Of a DNA stretch of 64,000 bases, positions 60,307-64,000 are shown in pieces. Both the position numbers and the translations under genes were made by a program. Each line of letters starts with the position of its first letter. The first letter of the stretch is position 1. Below the pieces are notes generated by a model. It was not told where the DNA came from, made no database searches, and saw nothing but the letters and a program-made list of their open reading frames with translations. The stretch is taken from contig OY759214.1 in NCBI GenBank assembly GCA_963662175.1, positions 77,636,037 to 77,700,036 of the forward strand. Reading direction: 5' to 3'. This DNA comes from Aradus depressus (lineage: Eukaryota; Arthropoda; Insecta; Hemiptera; Aradidae).

Positions 60307-60588
60307 GTTATTGTGACATGCCCGGGCTTCAACTATGAGGTCATATTGCCTACTGATAGAGCGCTCTTTCCTGACTCTAGTGGACATGACTCCGACTCTA
60401 CAGTGGGAGTTTATTCACCTAGGGGAGGGGTCTTTAACGAGTACCTGACATCGCGCAAGTTAAGGACCATTCGAAGAACAGTGTGCTTGAAGTTTTTTCA
60501 CCTTCCAGTTAAAAACATAAGGGCTTGCGAACCCGCAATCTTGAGTTCAGTAGGTTAGAAAGCTACCTCTGAGCAACCGGCGCCCTCG
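60307..60588 (-). mobile_element. SINE-A copy, diverged
   Basis: TTATTGTGACATGCCCGGGC to GAGCAACCGGCGCCCTC in reverse, with several internal losses. Confidence 0.87.
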
Positions 60589-60616
60589 AAAAATCAACAA
60601 TAATACATATATTCAC

Positions 60617-60640
60617 ACACACACACACACACACACAGAC
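60617..60640 (+). repeat. (CA)n microsatellite
   Basis: About a dozen CA units followed by GACAGACA. Confidence 0.95.
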
Positions 60641-60659
60641 AGACAACATCGCTAAAATG

Positions 60660-61228
60660 GTCCACTACACCGGTAGTGCAGAAAACGTTGCAGGGGCCGA
60701 AACCAATTGAGTAGCATAGTATCAATGTCGGACATGTTCATTTTTGATTTTTTTACAAGAGGCCCAAAAAACTGTTTTAAATGGATCTAGGTATCATTGT
60801 ATTTGAATTTTTTTTTCAGAACTTCAGTAAACCCTTACGACTGAATTGAAACAATCATTATGAAAGAAAAATAAATGGTTTTGTCGAAATTTACTCTAAA
60901 AAAAATGGACTTGACCACTTTTGAAATCAAACATTGGTCTTGGCAGCTTTTGAAACCTGAATATTGAAAATTGTTTTCCTCTCAACATTACGAAGGGAAA
61001 AAGTACCATAATTTTTTTATTGGGGAAACTGCAACTTCCATTTTAAAATATATAAATTAGTGAAATCGGAAAAATTACGTTAGTTCAAAACACCACTGAT
61101 AACAAAGTGACTCAACTTGGTATTGCATTACGGGTACGAGGAAGATGAATGCCGACATCTGATTGGCTGGTAGTGGACTTGGTCGCTTTTGAAACCAGCA
61201 CAAAATTGTCCGATTTTTGATCGCAACA
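60660..61228. other. Start of the 57.9-kb-type dispersed repeat, then unassigned DNA
   Basis: CACCGGTAGTGCAGAAAACG matches the repeat at 57.95 kb. From 60860 on there are several TGGACTTG...CTTTTGAAA phrases that look like degenerate relatives of the array that follows. Confidence 0.45.
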
Positions 61229-61230
61229 AC

Positions 61231-61942
61231 AAACTTTGAGCTAATTTTTAAGGTGATTCTGGTCTGTTTTGAAACCAATATATTTCATATTTGAATTCAG
61301 CGTGAAAAAGTCGTATGACAAACTTTGAGCTAATTTTTAAGGTGATTCTGGTCTGTTTTGAAACCAATATATTTCATATTTGAATTCAGCGTGAAAAAGT
61401 CGTATGACAAACTTTGAGCTAATTTTTAAGGTGATTCTGGTCTGTTTTGAAACCAATATATTTCATATTTGAATTCAGCGTGAAAAAGTCGTATGACAAA
61501 CTTTGAGCTAATTTTTAAGGTGATTCTGGTCTGTTTTGAAACCAATATATTTCATATTTGAATTCAGCGTGAAAAAGTCGTATGACAAACTTTGAGCTAA
61601 TTTTTAAGGTGATTCTGGTCTGTTTTGAAACCAATATATTTCATATTTGAATTCAGCGTGAAAAAGTCGTATGACAAACTTTGAGCTAATTTTTAAGGTG
61701 ATTCTGGTCTGTTTTGAAACCAATATATTTCATATTTGAATTCAGCGTGAAAAAGTCGTATGACAAACTTTGAGCTAATTTTTAAGGTGATTCTGGTCTG
61801 TTTTGAAACCAATATATTTCATATTTGAATTCAGCGTGAAAAAGTCGTATGACAAACTTTGAGCTAATTTTTAAGGTGATTCTGGTCTGTTTTGAAACCA
61901 ATATATTTCATATTTGAATTCAGCGTGAAAAAGTCGTATGAG
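61231..61942 (+). repeat. 89-bp tandem array, eight copies
   Basis: Unit from ACTTTGAGCTAATTTTTAAGG through TCTGGTCTGTTTTGAAACC and TTCATATTTGAATTCAGCG to AAAAAGTCGTATGACAA. Cores start at 61233, 61322, 61411, 61500, 61589, 61678, 61767 and 61856. I saw no difference among internal copies; the last one ends GAGAATCG. The array splits a dispersed repeat also seen at 57.9 kb. Confidence 0.95.
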
Positions 61943-62029
61943 AATCGATTCTAACATCGATTTAGAAAAAATTGGACATGTCCATTTTTGATACTAGGCT
62001 CCTCAATTATATATAACCAATTGTATTCT

Positions 62030-62235
62030 TAAGTGCAATGTATTTCTAGCCAGGGGTAATTTATTATGCCACATTGAACAGTGACCATTTCACTGTAACA
62101 AACTATTGAACATTAGTAGAAGAAATTCACTACCAGATTATAAATAAATTTTATTACACATTTTACAAAAAATTAATTGTGTTTAGGAAATAATTTATGG
62201 TTGATCAAGATCTCATGATGAGTTTATTAAGTCGA
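62030..62235 (+). repeat. Dispersed repeat related to 57926-58215
   Basis: AGCCAGGGGTAATTTATTATG, CCATTTCACTGTAACAAAC and AGAAGAAATTCACTACCAG. Confidence 0.65.
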
Positions 62236-62533
62236 TCGAGGGCCCAAACAGGTTGCAGACCCCTGCTCTTCAGGTCCGCAAGCGAATAATATGATTATGC
62301 TGAATATCCTTTGAGAACTCGATCTCGTTTTTTTTTCACGATCACAATACTTTCTTATATTAAAGGTTAAAGCAAGTACAAATTCTAAAATTCCAATTTC
62401 ACGATCCTCCCCCCCCCCCCCCCCCCCCCGCTAAAGATAAGTTAAAACGACTAAATCCTTAAAAGGGTTTTGTTTTTGTTCCTTTTCAAAGATTTATGAG
62501 TGTGGCGGAGGCTCCCCTCGTTGTAGACTCAAA

Positions 62534-62568
<35 letters not shown>

Positions 62569-62735
62569 TCTTCAGTTGCCGACAACATAAGACCATGTTC
62601 TAACCATCACAAGCAACTTTAAAATCGATTTTCAAACAAAACTTCACTAAGAGGATTAAACAAAAGTTTAAAAATCCGTACAAGCAATTTAAAACATGGC
62701 TTATTTTCCTACATCTCCTCTAAGTACCTTTACAT
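62236..62735. other. Unassigned DNA with homopolymer runs
   Basis: 21 C at 62409-62429 and about 29 A at 62538-62566. No gene recognised. Confidence 0.5.
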
Positions 62736-62739
62736 CGAA

Positions 62740-63480
62740 ACCCGAAATTAAGTTTTCGCTCCCTCTCCAAAACCAGTCAACCGTTTGCACTAATATTCAA
62801 CAGTTAACTTATATAGGGGCTCCTAAATATACTAAATTTTGTGTTGATACATTCATTACATCAGCAGTTTTTAGGGTTTTTTAATTGAATTCCCTCCCCT
62901 GAACCCCCCTTTTTCTTTAGCCGATATAGCTGGAATTAGACAGGTTGAATCATCATTAGGTTTTGACTTTAAATATGAAATTTCATACCGGTTTCTACAT
63001 AACATGGGCAGTTATTGGGTTTTTTGAGTAAAGGCTCTCCCCTAATCCCCCTCTTCCCTTTGGTCGATTTGGCTGAAAATCGATAGGTGTTGTCCTTATG
63101 AGGTTTGGATTGAGGAAGGGGAAGATTAGTGGGCTTACAAAACTCAAATAACAGCCGTTGTAATAAATGTATTGATACGCAATTTCATAATTGAATCCAA
63201 AACCCCATAAGGACGACACCTAATAATTATCAGTGAAGTCGGCCGAAGGGAAGGGAAATCACAGGGGGGCACAACTCAAAAACCTCAATAGCTGCTCATG
63301 TGATGAATGATTCGTTATGAAATTTTTTTTATTAATTTAAAGCCCCGTAAGGATGACACCTATTAATTTTCAGTGAAAATACCCATGAAGGAGGAGGATC
63401 AGAGGAGGCTCAACTCAAACATTTCAATAACTGCTGATGTAATGAATGTATCAACACAAAATTTAGCTTAATTTCATCGA
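62740..63480. repeat. Two Rep-C parts, forward then reverse (foldback)
   Basis: Forward part 62740-63110 (TTTTCGCTCCCTCTCC, two units) joins at GGTTTGGATTGAGGAAGG to a reverse part 63112-63480 (three unit pieces, GCCGTTGTAATAAATGTATTG and relatives). Confidence 0.65.
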
Positions 63481-63795
63481 GCGCATGTTTAATTTTTTAG
63501 TATATAGAAAAAGTTCCTAAAATTCATATACTTCTGACATCTAACATCTGTTAGAAAAAATGGAAGACCAACATCTATAGTTCGTTTTTTTTTCGTGAAC
63601 ATAGCCACGTTTGTTCCTTCACACCCATAACCAAAAAAAAAAAGTTTTTTGTGAATGAAGAGACTGTTTACACTTGTAGTAGGACAGTCACGCTCTCCTT
63701 GAATTGAGGGCATTTGAAAAAAATATAGTTCTATAAACAACGTCTGACTTTATTCCAAAAAGGGTGTTTTTTCAGTTTTTGTGGTTTGCAAAACC
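63481..63795. other. Unassigned DNA
   Basis: The reverse frame 63489-63740 has no motif. Nothing recognised. Confidence 0.4.
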
Positions 63796-63799
63796 AATT

Positions 63800-63928
63800 G
63801 TCTAGCATAACAATCAATAGTTGACTTATATAGAGAAGGCTTCTGAATCCTCATACTAAATGATATATCGATAAATTCATTACATCGACAGTTATTAAGG
63901 TTATTGAGTCGAGCTCCGCTCCTCCGAT
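63800..63928 (+). repeat. Rep-C element, partial
   Basis: CAATAGTTGACTTATATAG, GAATCCTCATACTAAATG, AAATTCATTACATCGACAG and GTCGAGCTCCGCTCC, ending in the C run. Confidence 0.65.
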
Positions 63929-63955
63929 CCCCCCCCCCCCCCCCCCCCCCCCCCC
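63929..63955 (+). repeat. Run of 27 C joining Rep-C to SINE-A
   Basis: The run begins in the normal pyrimidine segment of Rep-C and ends directly in mid-SINE-A sequence with no other transition. Confidence 0.9.
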
Positions 63956-64000
63956 TGGTGGACATGAGCCCGACTCTACTCTGGGAGTCCTAAATTTTGC
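63956..64000 (-). mobile_element. SINE-A copy, cut by the window end
   Basis: TGGTGGACATGAGCCCGACTC, TGGGAGTCCTAAATTTTGC in reverse. The tail part is absent at the C run. Confidence 0.8.

Overview
This is an AT-rich eukaryotic window, almost certainly from an arthropod and probably an insect. The evidence is tRNA-derived SINEs, jockey- and I-like LINEs, a BEL/Pao retrotransposon, mariner, hAT and Helitron elements, and SINE tails made of the arthropod telomere-type pentamer CCTAA. My impression of the repeat style is hemipteran (planthopper-like), but I cannot verify that. There is no operon-like layout, no complete cellular gene, no true tRNA or rRNA gene and no CRISPR. Most of the DNA is layered, decaying mobile elements.

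Possible host-gene content is limited to short candidate exons. One on the + strand at 1994-2381 encodes a signal peptide and a dibasic site. One on the - strand at 31097-31181 encodes a signal peptide bounded by good splice sites. Weaker candidates are at 3645-3794, 12928-13003, 16674-16766 and 36717-36947. They lie on both strands and their phases do not join simply, so I do not assemble them into a gene.

The repeat layer has recurring families, named here for convenience. SINE-A (about 340 bp when full length; tRNA head; CCTAA tail) has about 29 copies, nine with target-site duplications (TSDs) or insertion sites I could read. SINE-B (about 200 bp; Ser/Leu-type tRNA head; poly-A tail) has five copies. 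Rep-C is a 430-800 bp element with hairpin ends and internal units of about 140 bp. Rep-F is another long hairpin-ended repeat. Rep-G is a short AT/pyrimidine-rich repeat. LINE pieces of a jockey-like family (LINE-J) and an I-like family with RNase H (LINE-I) are scattered, all truncated.

Region by region: 0-7 kb holds Rep-C copies, SINE-B, the signal-peptide exon and LINE 3' ends. 7.1-7.7 kb is a 24-bp minisatellite. 9.2-11 kb holds two internally deleted mariner copies in inverted orientation. 14.9-15.4 kb is a non-autonomous Helitron. 17.2-18.2 kb holds a GC-rich duplicated block and a long AT-rich palindrome. 19-35 kb is mostly SINE-A, SINE-B, Rep-C and Rep-F, plus a 32-bp tandem array and the minus-strand signal-peptide exon. 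35.7-39.7 kb has two sets of inverted repeats around an I-like LINE. 40.3-41.8 kb is a jockey-like LINE end with a TIR element inserted in its 3' UTR. 44 and 56.8 kb carry hAT transposase C-termini. 47.7-52.7 kb is a complete-ended BEL/Pao element (two LTRs, 5-bp TSD, tRNA-Tyr-like primer site) that has lost most of reverse transcriptase and RNase H through an in-frame deletion. 58.4-58.8 kb is a 5'-truncated LINE with TSD and poly-A. 61.2-61.9 kb is an array of eight nearly identical 89-bp repeats.

The best leads are the composite SINE-A/Rep-G repeat, the CCTAA-tailed SINE, the Rep-C architecture, the TIR element at 40.9 kb and the minus-strand signal-peptide exon. I see no convincing new defence or metabolic system.
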